A DNA stretch of 21,979 bases from Hofstenia miamia (taxonomy: Eukaryota > Xenacoelomorpha > Acoela): assembly GCA_004352715.1 (NCBI GenBank), contig SCFE01000043.1:954958-976936 (forward strand), given 5' to 3'. The position numbers and the translations under genes are program-made. The notes under the pieces were generated by a model that searched no databases, had not been told where the DNA came from, and worked only from the letters and a program-made list of their open reading frames with translations. Every line of letters begins with the position of its first letter. Position 1 is the first letter of the stretch. Below are positions 1 to 6,998 of the stretch, one piece after another.

Positions 1-588
1 AGAGAGAGAGAGGCACAGGTTGAGTTTTAGGCCAGGCATATTCCAGGGAGACAGCTTATCACCACTACTGTTTGTAGTTAGCTTAATCCCTATCACAGAA
101 AAGTTAAAGGAGACAGGCATAGGGTATAAGTAGGAGAAGAATGGTAGAGAAGTGAGTCACCTATGGTACATGGACGAACTGAAGATGTATGCTAGTTCAA
201 GGAAGATGTTGCAGAAGCAAGTGGAGCCATTGGAGAAGGCAAGCAGAGGTTCAGGATTGGAGTTTGGATTAGGAAAGTGTGTGGCAGTGACAATGACTGA
301 GGTACATGTATGAAGGGGAATGGTTTGAGGACGAGCAGTGGGAATAAGGTTGAGGAAGTCCAAATGGGGTACAAGTATTTAGAAGTAATAGAGATTGACA
401 GAACAGATCACGAGGAAGAGTAAGGAAGCTATTACAGAAGTGAGCATTGAATCAGCAAAATAGTATAAAAGCAATTAATACATGGGCAATACTAGTGTTG
501 AGATATTTGGCAGGAATTGTTATGTGGAACAAGAATTACCTTAGGGAGCAGACAAGGATTCAAGGAAGGTAATAGCAACACAGAGGGA
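1..588 (+). pseudogene. R4/Dong-like non-LTR retrotransposon, RT catalytic-domain fragment (copy 1)
   Basis: This is a decayed reverse transcriptase from an RLE-type non-LTR retrotransposon. Starting near base 29 one frame reads a typical GIFQGDSLSPLLF block (FQGD at 41-52). After an in-frame TAG at 131-133 it reads HLWYMDELKMY, the YxDD catalytic box, with the second Asp changed to Glu (167-178). Next come EFGLGKC and, after a one-base loss near 299 relative to the copy at 11512, a GYKYLEV block. The LRY-type motif AINTWAILVLRY follows in another frame (about 473-510). FQGDSLSP, YMDD(L/I)K and the downstream CCHC/RPD region are family traits of R2/R4-type elements; the R4/Dong assignment is from memory of conserved blocks. 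Stops and frameshifts show it is inactive. The fragment begins in an (AG)n run at the window edge, so its 5' side is unseen. Confidence 0.8.
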
Positions 589-703
589 TAAACTACAGGA
601 AGGCATATGACAGCAGATCACATAGGTGGGTATTGAGGATGCTAGAGGCAAATTGAGTTTCACAGAAATGGGTTGAGTATGAGAGAATAACGAATAACGA
701 ATT
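586..703 (+). mobile_element. Misplaced RT motif-A block inside the element
   Basis: This roughly 110-base block encodes NYRKAYDSRSHRW, RT motif A, which normally lies upstream of FQGD but here sits downstream of the catalytic box. It matches 11085-11172 closely. It is inserted at a shared GGAT (586-589) and leaves at a shared GAATT (699-703). The sequence just before it, about 514-588, is repeated after it at 699-776. The block recurs at 11866-11980. It is either a template-switch or repair rearrangement of the element, or a misassembly between related copies. Confidence 0.75.
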
Positions 704-1813
704 GTTATGTGGAACAAGAATTACCTTAGGGAGCAGACAAGGATTCAAGGAAGGTAATAGCAACACAGAGGGATTTCTACTTAAATGGAGATGTTGATAG
801 GTTGTACATGGCAAGGCATAAAGGAGGGAAAGGACTGCTAAGTGTGGAGGAAACTGTTGAAGCAGAAGCACTAGGACTAAAGGAATACATAGAAGCACAA
901 CTTAGAGGGTCACTACTGGAGATCACTAAGAAGTTAAGGAAGGTAAGAGCTGAGAGTGAAGGAAAGATAGCATACCAGAGTAGGATGGAATCAGAGAGGC
1001 AAATAAAGCATAGGCATAACGCAATGCATGGAAAATACTGGAGGAACACAAAAAAATGTGACAGAGAAGAAAGCTACAAGTGGTTAAAGAAAGCAGTACC
1101 GAAAAGAGAAACAGAAGCACTGATAATTGCAGCACAGGAGCAACCAAGAAGAACAAACTTGGTGAAGAAACATATAAACAGAAGAGTGGTAAGTTATAAG
1201 CGTAGGCTATGTAAGAAAGAGTATGAGACAGTAGATCATCTGATAGCAGGGTGTGAGAAGTTGGCGCAGAATGAGTATAAGTTCAGGCGTGACAAGGTGG
1301 GACAAATGGTAAAGTAGAGCTTAAGCAGGTAGCATGTGTTAGAAGCAGGAGACAAGTGGTATGAGCACAAACCACAGGGCATGATAGAAAATAAGAAGGT
1401 TAAGATACTGTGGGACTTCAATGAGCAAGGTAATAGAAGCACGGAGACCTGGCATAGTAGTGGTAGACAAAGAGAAAAGATTGAGAATAGTGATAGACAT
1501 AGCAGTACCAAAGGAGAGGAATATAGAAAGCAAGGAGAAAGAGAAGATAGACAAGTACAGGGAGTTGGCAGAGGAAATAGAAAAGCTGTGGAAGTTAAAG
1601 AAGGTTGAGGTAATCCCCATAGTCGTATGAGCACTAGGAGCAGTGAGTAAGAAGCATAAGAGATAATTGGAGGAGTTGGGTAGCACAGAAGGCAGCATTG
1701 TTAGGAACAACTAGAGTCCTGAAGAAATCTCTCAGACTCCCTGGGAACTGGTGAGTTCCCCGAGCTGAGGGGATACCAGCATGAAGCTGTGAGAAGTAAC
1801 AAGAATAATAATA
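699..1813 (+). pseudogene. R4/Dong-like retrotransposon, C-terminal half and 3' end (copy 1)
   Basis: The largest open stretch (802-1317, 171 codons) covers the post-RT region: YMARHKGGKGL, then the C-terminal CCHC segment ending CEKLAQNEY. A TAG at 1315-1317 sits where relatives usually have Trp. Reading resumes with GDKWYEHKPQGMIENKK and ILWDF, then shifts frame into the RLE core EARRPG...VVVD...IDIAVP (1436 on) and KYRELAEEIEKLWKLKKVEVIP. Two key residues differ from the family pattern. The first Cys of CxxC is Arg (CGT, 1201-1203), and the Asp of the catalytic RPD is Gly (GGC, 1451-1453). The 3' end holds a PGNW-stop terminus, a stem-loop at 1729-1771 and a short AAT tail ending near 1813. 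It is clearly a dead copy. An identical second copy lies at 12035-13149. Confidence 0.85.
1729..1771 (+). other. 3'-end RNA stem-loop of the R4/Dong-like element (copy A)
   Basis: GGGAACT (1743-1749) pairs perfectly with AGTTCCC (1754-1760) around a GGTG loop (1750-1753). An outer stem pairs CTCTCAG (1729-1735) with CTGAGGG (1765-1771), all seven positions including one G-U pair. The ORF-terminating TGA (after PGNW) begins in the loop and ends in the 3' arm. The outer stem is conserved in copy B (2146-2188) and mostly kept in copy D (5292-5324). A role in 3'-end recognition by the element's RT is inferred by analogy with structured 3' UTRs of R2 and other LINEs. Confidence 0.65.
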
Positions 1814-1815
1814 AA

Positions 1816-2046
1816 ATGACTTTATTTAAAACTGAATATTAAAATTAAAAGAAGAAAAACAAATATTACAGAGCAGAGAAAAAACTTTTTACATGTATTT
1901 GAATTATCATATTCAGTGCTTAAGAAGTTTATCATATGACGCATTAATTTACCTTTAAAAAGTCTATGAGTATCAAAAACAGAGACATCTGTTTTAATGT
2001 GCAGGTAATTTGCAAGCCTTGTAACACGACTAAAATAAGATTGCCG
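1816..2046 (-). pseudogene. C-terminal fragment of a Jockey/CR1-type retrotransposon RT
   Basis: The minus strand reads YFSRVTRLANYLHIKTD followed by FKGKLMRHM. This resembles the short conserved tail found at the end of many Jockey/CR1/L2-type RT proteins (aromatic-R-x-RLWN-x-LP, then FK-x-KL). It is only the last 60 or so residues plus a short 3' region, with no RT catalytic motifs. Its 3' end faces, tail to tail, the 3' end of the plus-strand R4/Dong-like copy ending near 1813, with an AATAATAATAAA run at the junction. The assignment rests on one short motif, so confidence is moderate. An identical copy is at 13152-13382. Confidence 0.5.
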
Positions 2047-2236
2047 AGCATAAGAGATACTTGGAGGAGTTGGGAATACCAACGTACAGAGGAGCGTTAG
2101 CACAGAAGGCAGCATTGTTAGGAACAGCTAGAGTCCTGAGTAAAGCTCTCAGACTCCCTGGGAACTGGTAAGTTCCCCGAACTGAGAGGGATACCAGCAT
2201 GAAGCTGTGAGAAGTAATGAAATAATACTAATAATA
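2047..2236 (+). mobile_element. R4/Dong-like retrotransposon 3'-end fragment (copy B)
   Basis: This is a 5'-truncated piece of the same family. It reads KRYLEELGIPTYRGALAQKAALLGTARVL and ends at PGNW with stop TAA (2169-2171). The terminal protein segment is less damaged here than in copy A, which has a stop and a lost stretch in this part. It carries the full stem-loop (2146-2188) and ends in TAATACTAATAATAATG. Truncation at the 5' side is normal for LINE insertions. A minus-strand RT element begins directly after it. Confidence 0.8.
2146..2188 (+). other. 3'-end RNA stem-loop (copy B)
   Basis: The outer stem CTCTCAG (2146-2152) with CTGAGAG (2182-2188) is seven Watson-Crick pairs. The inner stem GGGAACT (2160-2166) with AGTTCCC (2171-2177) closes a GGTA loop (2167-2170). 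The G-U pair of copy A's outer stem is an A-U pair here. The loop base change (GGTG to GGTA) changes the stop codon from TGA to TAA and leaves pairing intact. Confidence 0.65.
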
Positions 2237-4090
2237 ATGTATTGTACCACAAAGTGGTGTATACAAATAGATTAAAATGAATATATACAGAGAAATATGA
2301 ACAAAGTTAGAGAAATTAGTGACATGAGGCACAGGTACAAAAAGAGAAGGGATCACATTTATATTGAAGACCAAATTGAGATAAGGAAGAAAGAAGAAAT
2401 GAGAGGAGCTGATTTTTAAAAATTCGAGGGTTACACCAAGGATCAATTTCTAGATTTGAGATAGTGAAGTTAGCAAGAGCGTTTATACAAAATAAATAAT
2501 TATGAGAAAGAATTGCTTTATTAATGTGAGGGAGATGAAACTTGACATAAGAGGAAGAATAAGAATTTGAGAATTTAAGAAAATTGGAAATATTGAAACC
2601 ATTAGTGTCAAGAAGTAATTTGTTAAGAAAAGTGAGATCTAGAAACTTAAGGTACAGGGAAATTGGCAAATTCTAGACTTAAGAAGAAGTTTTAGGTAAG
2701 CTTGATTAGAAGAGAAGATCCAGGAAAATCCGCAATGTAAGAGTTTGTCAAGTTTAATAGAAGAGGAATTTAGACATCAGCATTGGGAATTATAGCAGAG
2801 ATTGGAGAGATGATATGATTTAAGGAGAATTAAGTGAATTCGGCAGTGAAGAATAAGGAAATCGAGAGAAGAAGAGAACTTCTTAGTTTTTAATGAAACA
2901 TGTTTTGACCATGAAAGTGAGGAGGAAATTATTACACCAAGATCCCGGACATTATGGTTAAAATGAATCGGAGTATCATTTAGATAGAAAACAGGAGAAA
3001 TGAAGGTTTTAGAAGAACAGAAAAGAAGAGCTTTCATTTTGGAGATATTGAATGGAAGCCCATTAGTAGATGACCAGAGTTCAGCCTAAACAATGCTTGA
3101 CTGTATAATATTTGAAATAGAAGAGAAAATGAGAGTGTCATCAGCATATAGCATGCAATCAGAATTAGAGTAAAAAAGTGCGGAATAGGACCATTGATAA
3201 ATAATGTGAAGAGAAACTTGAGGTAAACCAGAAGTACCAGGACGTTCATCAGAAAATACGGAGTCAATGCAAATTAACTGAGATCTGTAAGTAAGATAAT
3301 CAGCGATGAGAGAAATGAAGGAAGAGTCAATACCAAGTTTTGAAAGTTTGCTCAGTAAGATACAATGAGGAACTTTTTCAAAGACTTTTTGAAAGTCAAG
3401 GTAGACGCAAAAAAGAGAAAATTATGATCAAAATGAGAATAGACCCTATCGAGAAATTGTAGAATGGAAAGTGCAGTAGATTTGTGCGACATAAATCCAT
3501 ACTGAGATTTTGATATCAGTGGGCGAAGGATAGGATAAAGACCGTTAAATATAACTTTTTCAAAGATAAGAGATAGGTGAGAAGAACAGTGGTGTTGGGG
3601 AAGATTTTTGCCCGTTTTGAAAATAGGAACAACTAAGGCAATTTTTCCATATTTTAGGGAATGTAGTTGTTAGGAGGAGAGAACGAAAGAGCTGGAAGAA
3701 AGCGTCAGCAAGGGAAGACGCAATCTCTTTAATAAAAGAAGTGGACAATTGATCAAATGGAATGGAATGAGACTTCAGAGATGAAATGATTTTAAAGATT
3801 GTATGTGTGTGGAGAGAAAGATTTGGGAATGATTTCAGATAGACTTAAAGATTCTGAATTTAAAGAATGCGAATTATTGGGAAGGCTTTTGGCAGAGAAA
3901 AACAGAGGTATTCATTAAAAAGATTAGAAATGTTTCTGGGTGAATGAGCAACTTTGACATTAAATGCAAGTGTAGAGGAAATTGATTTAGTTTTAGAAAT
4001 TTATTTGATCAGTTTGTGCGAAGCATTGAGAGAAATATTAGAATAAAAAGACTAAAGAAAAGAAACTTTATCAAGTTCAATTGAGTCAGA
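2237..4090 (-). pseudogene. Jockey/CR1-type non-LTR retrotransposon, RT region, frameshifted
   Basis: Read from high to low coordinates, the minus strand gives TTTFPKIWK, then IFEKVIFNGLYPILRPLIS and SQYGF (around 3480-3560). Next is motif A as DFQKVFEKVPH near 3380, then LTYRSQL and SGLPQVS near 3220-3250, where the usual PQGS has Gly replaced by Val. An intact LYADDTLIFS lies near 3125-3150, followed by NVRDLGVIISSSLSWSKHV (about 2895-2955). These appear in order but spread over several frames with in-frame stops, so the copy is dead. No endonuclease domain is recognised, so it is 5'-truncated near the GAT/TA microsatellite at 4094. It lies antisense between two fragments of the R4/Dong-like family. 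The clade within the Jockey/CR1/L2 group is not resolved. A duplicate is at 13573-15430. Confidence 0.8.
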
Positions 4091-4093
4091 TAA

Positions 4094-4111
4094 TGATGAT
4101 GATGATGATGA

Positions 4112-4153
<42 letters not shown>
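4094..4153. repeat. Compound (GAT)n(TA)n microsatellite
   Basis: About seven GAT units are followed directly by roughly 20 TA units. The corresponding tract in the duplicate (15432-15502) has more trinucleotide units, an extra TTC and an N at 15466. This length difference is the main reason the two copies go out of register by 13 bases. Confidence 0.95.
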
Positions 4154-4156
<3 letters not shown>

Positions 4157-4640
4157 TTGAGTCTGCGGAATTTAAGGATTTATTAATCGATCAATCGCAA
4201 ATATATGCTTAACTATTAATCAGATTCACTTCTGCGTGAAAGAGCATTTAGTTTTGTTGGTTACATTGTTAAAAAGGCACGTTCATCACTTGGAAGAAAT
4301 ATTGCTAATGTGTTTGTGTGTTTGCGTAGATGGTTATTTGAGAATTTTTGAAAGAGAAAACTTCCATTACTGCACCTTAACTGAATTTTTCACTAACTTT
4401 TGGAGCAAAAATTTTATTAAATTCAAATTTAACAGTGTAGATTAAGTCTTAATTTTTTAACTTATATATATATATATATGACATAATTTATCTAGATTTT
4501 AGCTTGTTTCTTATTCCATGATGTGTTGTTTAGATTAGCAGCGTTTTTGCGTATATGCTCATGTTAGTCGACTTCATTAAATAAGAAATTTTATTTTATT
4601 CTATTGTAAAGAAATTTAGAAAACGAAGATAAAGATAAGA
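4154..4640. other. Unassigned 0.5-kb stretch
   Basis: No recognisable protein, RNA gene or element. A 69-codon plus-strand ORF (4236-4445) has no family resemblance that I can name and does not look like an exon. A short (TA)n tract lies at 4463-4479. The stretch is part of the duplicated block (repeated from 15503). Confidence 0.6.
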
Positions 4641-4800
4641 GGAGAGCTTTTGGAAGTTAAAGTAATCCCAAAAGTAGGAGGAGAATTAGGAGCAATTAAC
4701 ACAAAGCATAACAGGAACTTGGAAATGTCATCATTACCAATATAGGGAGAGCCGTATTTTAGGAGCAGCTTCATACTTCCTGGAAATGGGTAATTGTGAA
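4640..4800 (+). pseudogene. Highly degenerate R4/Dong-like 3' fragment (copy C)
   Basis: One frame reads LEVKVIPKVGGELGAINTKHNRNLE, recognisable beside the KKVEVIP ... GAVSKKHKR block of copy A. It then decays through a stop to a short FLEMGN-like end. No clear stem-loop or AAT tail remains, and divergence from copies A and B is clearly larger, so this is an older insertion of the same family. 4801-4933 after it has no assignable content. Confidence 0.6.
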
Positions 4801-5291
4801 TTTGTGAAGATGCAAGGCAAAAGAGAAAGCAAATTTTTTGCTATGGTAGCAATTGAAAATTAAGACAACTACAAAATTAAGCATTTTATATTTAAAAATT
4901 TTTATTCTGTAAATCTAGTAATTAACAAAATTTGCAGGGTGTAACAAGTTGACGCACAATGAGTATACTCTCAGGGATGCCAATTTGGGTCGTATTGTAC
5001 ATTGAAGTTTAAATAGGCAGCAAGGATTTGCAGCAGGAGATGAGTGAAATGACTATAAGCCACAGTGAGTCATAGAGAATGAGAATATTAGGATATTTGG
5101 TCATAAAATCACGGTAGCCAGGCATAGTAGTTGCTAAAGTTTATGAAAGCTAGCAAAAGTTGCAGTAGTCCCAGAAGCAGTACTAGGAGCAGTAAGCAAA
5201 AAGCATAAAACACACTTGGAGGAATTAGTATTACCAAAGTTGGAAAGGGCGTAGGCAGCATTGTTAGGAGCGGCTAGAGTCCTGTGGAAAG

Positions 5292-5324
5292 CTCTCAGAA
5301 TTGGTGAATTCCTCGAGTTGGGTG
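5292..5324 (+). other. 3'-end RNA stem-loop (copy D, with compensatory change)
   Basis: GAATT (5298-5302) pairs with AATTC (5307-5311) around the same GGTG loop. Relative to copies A and B the innermost C-G pair region has become T-A on both arms. The outer CTCTCAG (5292-5298) against TTGGGTG (5318-5324) keeps six of seven pairs, using G-U wobbles. Confidence 0.55.
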
Positions 5325-5330
5325 TGAAAT

Positions 5331-5371
5331 TATAATAATAATAATAATAATAATAAAAATAATAATAATAA
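5331..5371. repeat. (ATA)n microsatellite at R4/Dong-like 3' end
   Basis: About 13 AAT/ATA units with one AAA interruption directly follow the 3' end of copy D. Copies A and B also end in short AAT runs. The Dong element of Bombyx is known for insertion in TAA repeats, so this may be target sequence, element tail, or both. Confidence 0.9.
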
Positions 5372-5413
5372 CTGCTTACAAAGTTTGACTTTAAACTTAA
5401 ATTGAAAATTATT

Positions 5414-5416
<3 letters not shown>

Positions 5417-5462
<46 letters not shown>
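5417..5462. repeat. (AT)n microsatellite at end of duplicated block
   Basis: About 23 AT units. Homology between the two 5-kb copies stops exactly in this tract; the partner tract is 16766-16801. The sequence beyond is unrelated: GAAAGATTTT here and TTAAGGTGTG after the other copy. 5463-5593 beyond the tract contains nothing I can assign. Confidence 0.95.
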
Positions 5463-5466
<4 letters not shown>

Positions 5467-5593
5467 GATTTTTAAGACTAAATGTGTTTGAATTATGAGA
5501 ATAAAATCTTTTATTATCGACTCATTTCGACATTCTAATTTGTCATTTTTAAGATTATTAACCGCTGTTTTTTCCTTCTTTTTCAAAATATAT

Positions 5594-6561
5594 TTAGCTT
5601 GCTAATGTCCCAGGACATGTATTTTTAATAAAACACAGTATTTTTAAGTGAAGCACACAGAAACATATATATTCAGCAAAAAAGAGAGCTTTATTATAAA
5701 CAAAGCAGAAAACAACTAGAGCAATTTCTATTAACTTGGGAATGAACCAGTTTCTAATCATGTTGGCCCATGATTCCTGGTTGATATTGTCATTAACGAA
5801 ATAAAGACCAATCAAATGTTCAGATGTCACTGCAGCTCAAATCCTGACATGTGGAGGATTATTTTCAACTTCTTTTTTGTAAAAGGGGTTTTCTTTAGCC
5901 CAGAAATATATGTTTCGACTTTTAGAACTTTTATAAATGGCGCATTTACTGCAAAATATTATCTTTCTGTGATTTCTTGGACCATCAGGAAAGCGATTTA
6001 AAAATTTCTCACAGAAATCTTTTCTTCGATCCATATCTTCATCTGACAACTGATTTACCGACATGGGCTTATAAGCAATAAGCTTTGACATCCAAGTCCT
6101 TTTTCATATGATCCATCATGGTAGCCCTTGGTATTCCATGTTCAGCAGTTTTCTGGTGGATTTCTTGGGAGACTGTTGCAGTAATTCGTGAACACCAGCA
6201 CACGTTTCCTTTCGTGTTTCAGGCATGCGACTTCTTGCCTGATACAGAACCCTACCTGTTTCAAAAACTTTCTTCTCCCCACAGATTACTTCTTGATAGC
6301 ACGGGCTTTCCAAATCTTTCTGTGAAAGCCCTTCTAATATTTTCAATAGTCATGTCATTCCTGATGCGGTGGTGAACCCAAACAGCAGCAATTAAGCGCT
6401 CTTCAACAGTAAATACACTGATGTCAGTAATAACCTGAAAAAATAAATGAAATAAATTATTTTAACAACATTAGAATATTAAAATCAATCATATTTAATC
6501 ATATTTAACAGCATTAAAATATTAAAAATTGAGTGTCCTGTGACTTTTCGGCCACCCTGTA
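5594..6561 (-). pseudogene. Mariner-like DNA transposon remnant (transposase pseudogene)
   Basis: The minus strand carries a broken Tc1/mariner-superfamily transposase. From about 6410 down it reads FTVEERLIAAVWVHHRI and IRRAFTERFGKPVLSRS, an N-terminal helix-turn-helix. After a frameshift comes ETGRVLYQARSRMPETRKE and LLQQSPKKSTRKL. Then follow LSDEDMDRRKDFCEKFLNRFP, IIFCSKCAIY (where relatives have IIFSDEA, so the first catalytic Asp is gone), WAKENPF, NPPHVRI, a TGA at the usual VW Trp, and GLYFVNDNINQESWANMI to PKLIE. The second Asp block (QQDGA) and the C terminus are missing; the match stops near 5690-5720. The 5' terminal repeat is at 6532-6559 next to TA, but no partner is seen on the left, so it is 3'-truncated. 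Confidence 0.85.
6532..6559 (-). repeat. Right (5') terminal inverted repeat of the mariner-like element, with TA target site
   Basis: On the minus strand the element starts with CAGGGTGGCCGAAAAGTCA next to a TA at 6560-6561. This is typical of mariner-type termini, and it lies about 120 bases upstream of the first transposase codons. I searched 5400-5600 by eye for the partner repeat and found none. Confidence 0.7.
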
Positions 6562-6639
6562 CAAAAACAGATCTTTTTAAACCATTCAAGTCATACTATG
6601 ATGAAGTTCATAAAAAATACAGTTAAGAATCTTGGAGAT

Positions 6640-6910
6640 AGAATGTTTACAAGTTGTTCAAATTATGAAAATTTTACAAAGCGCCTAGAAAAACTTATTA
6701 ATGATCTTGAAAAGTGGCCCTCCACAAGAATTAATTAACAAAGTGATTAATGCTAAATTCATATACAATAACAATAAGCAACAGCGTGAAAAAGAAAAAA
6801 CTAAGATATTTTGGACATTACCTTACATCAAAAAGAATGCCGTAACATTAAAGAAACAACTCAAAATGTTAAACAAAAATCTATTAGTATCAAGAATTTG
6901 TCCAATATAA
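6640..6910 (+). pseudogene. Possible retroelement RT C-terminal fragment (Penelope-like?)
   Basis: The plus strand reads NFTKRLEKLINDLEK and, after a frameshift near 6713, PPQELINKVINAKF, then KTKIFWTLPYIKKNAVTLKKQL. The order (long helical segment, xGYPxxLIxKxI, then a LPYI block) recalls the region after the RT catalytic box in Penelope-like elements, just before a GIY-YIG domain. No RT catalytic motif or GIY-YIG motif is seen. The fragment starts close to the mariner terminal repeat and stops before the (TA)n tract at 6973. It could also be an unrelated low-complexity Lys/Asn-rich ORF. Confidence 0.3.
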
Positions 6911-6972
6911 ACATTGATTAAAACACAAAATATTATCAAAAACAAGGATAAAGTATCCATTGATTTGTCATC

Positions 6973-6998
6973 TATATATATATATATATATATATATA
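6973..6998. repeat. (TA)n microsatellite
   Basis: About 13 TA units between the possible Penelope-like fragment and unassigned sequence. Confidence 0.95.

Larger units (their letters stand above)
4934..5372 (+). pseudogene. R4/Dong-like retrotransposon 3' fragment (copy D)
   Basis: The match to copy A starts at GCNKLTHNEY, against GCEKLAQNEY. It continues through DYKPQ, VIENENIRI, a PEAVLGAVSKKHKTHLEEL block, and AALLGAARVLWKAL before the stem-loop. It has stops at different bases from copy A: the Trp-position stop is TGA here (VH-stop-SLNR) and TAG in copy A. The RLE core is largely scrambled. About ten bases are missing just before the hairpin, putting the original stop out of frame. It ends in a long (ATA)n tract at 5331-5371. 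A duplicate is at 16283-16720. Confidence 0.75.

Noticed and set aside
1-12. (AG)n at the window start as a real 5' junction
   Set aside because: The window edge prevents seeing what precedes it. It may be part of a longer AG tract or of an Arg/Glu-rich coding repeat.
593-1710. Leu/Ser-rich minus-strand ORFs opposite the R4/Dong-like element (593-898, 777-1049, 1236-1634, 1339-1710 and their copies from 12013 on)
   Set aside because: They are antisense shadows of purine-rich coding sequence on the plus strand; composition follows from the complement and no motif is present.
4236-4445. 69-codon plus-strand ORF starting MKEHLVLL, present twice
   Set aside because: The second copy is only the duplicate. 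There is no family motif, no initiation context and no exon signal, so it is treated as chance.
5134-5586. 150-codon minus-strand ORF with Ile-Tyr and poly-Tyr runs
   Set aside because: The runs are translated (AT)n and (ATA)n microsatellites, and the rest is the complement of R4/Dong-like copy D.
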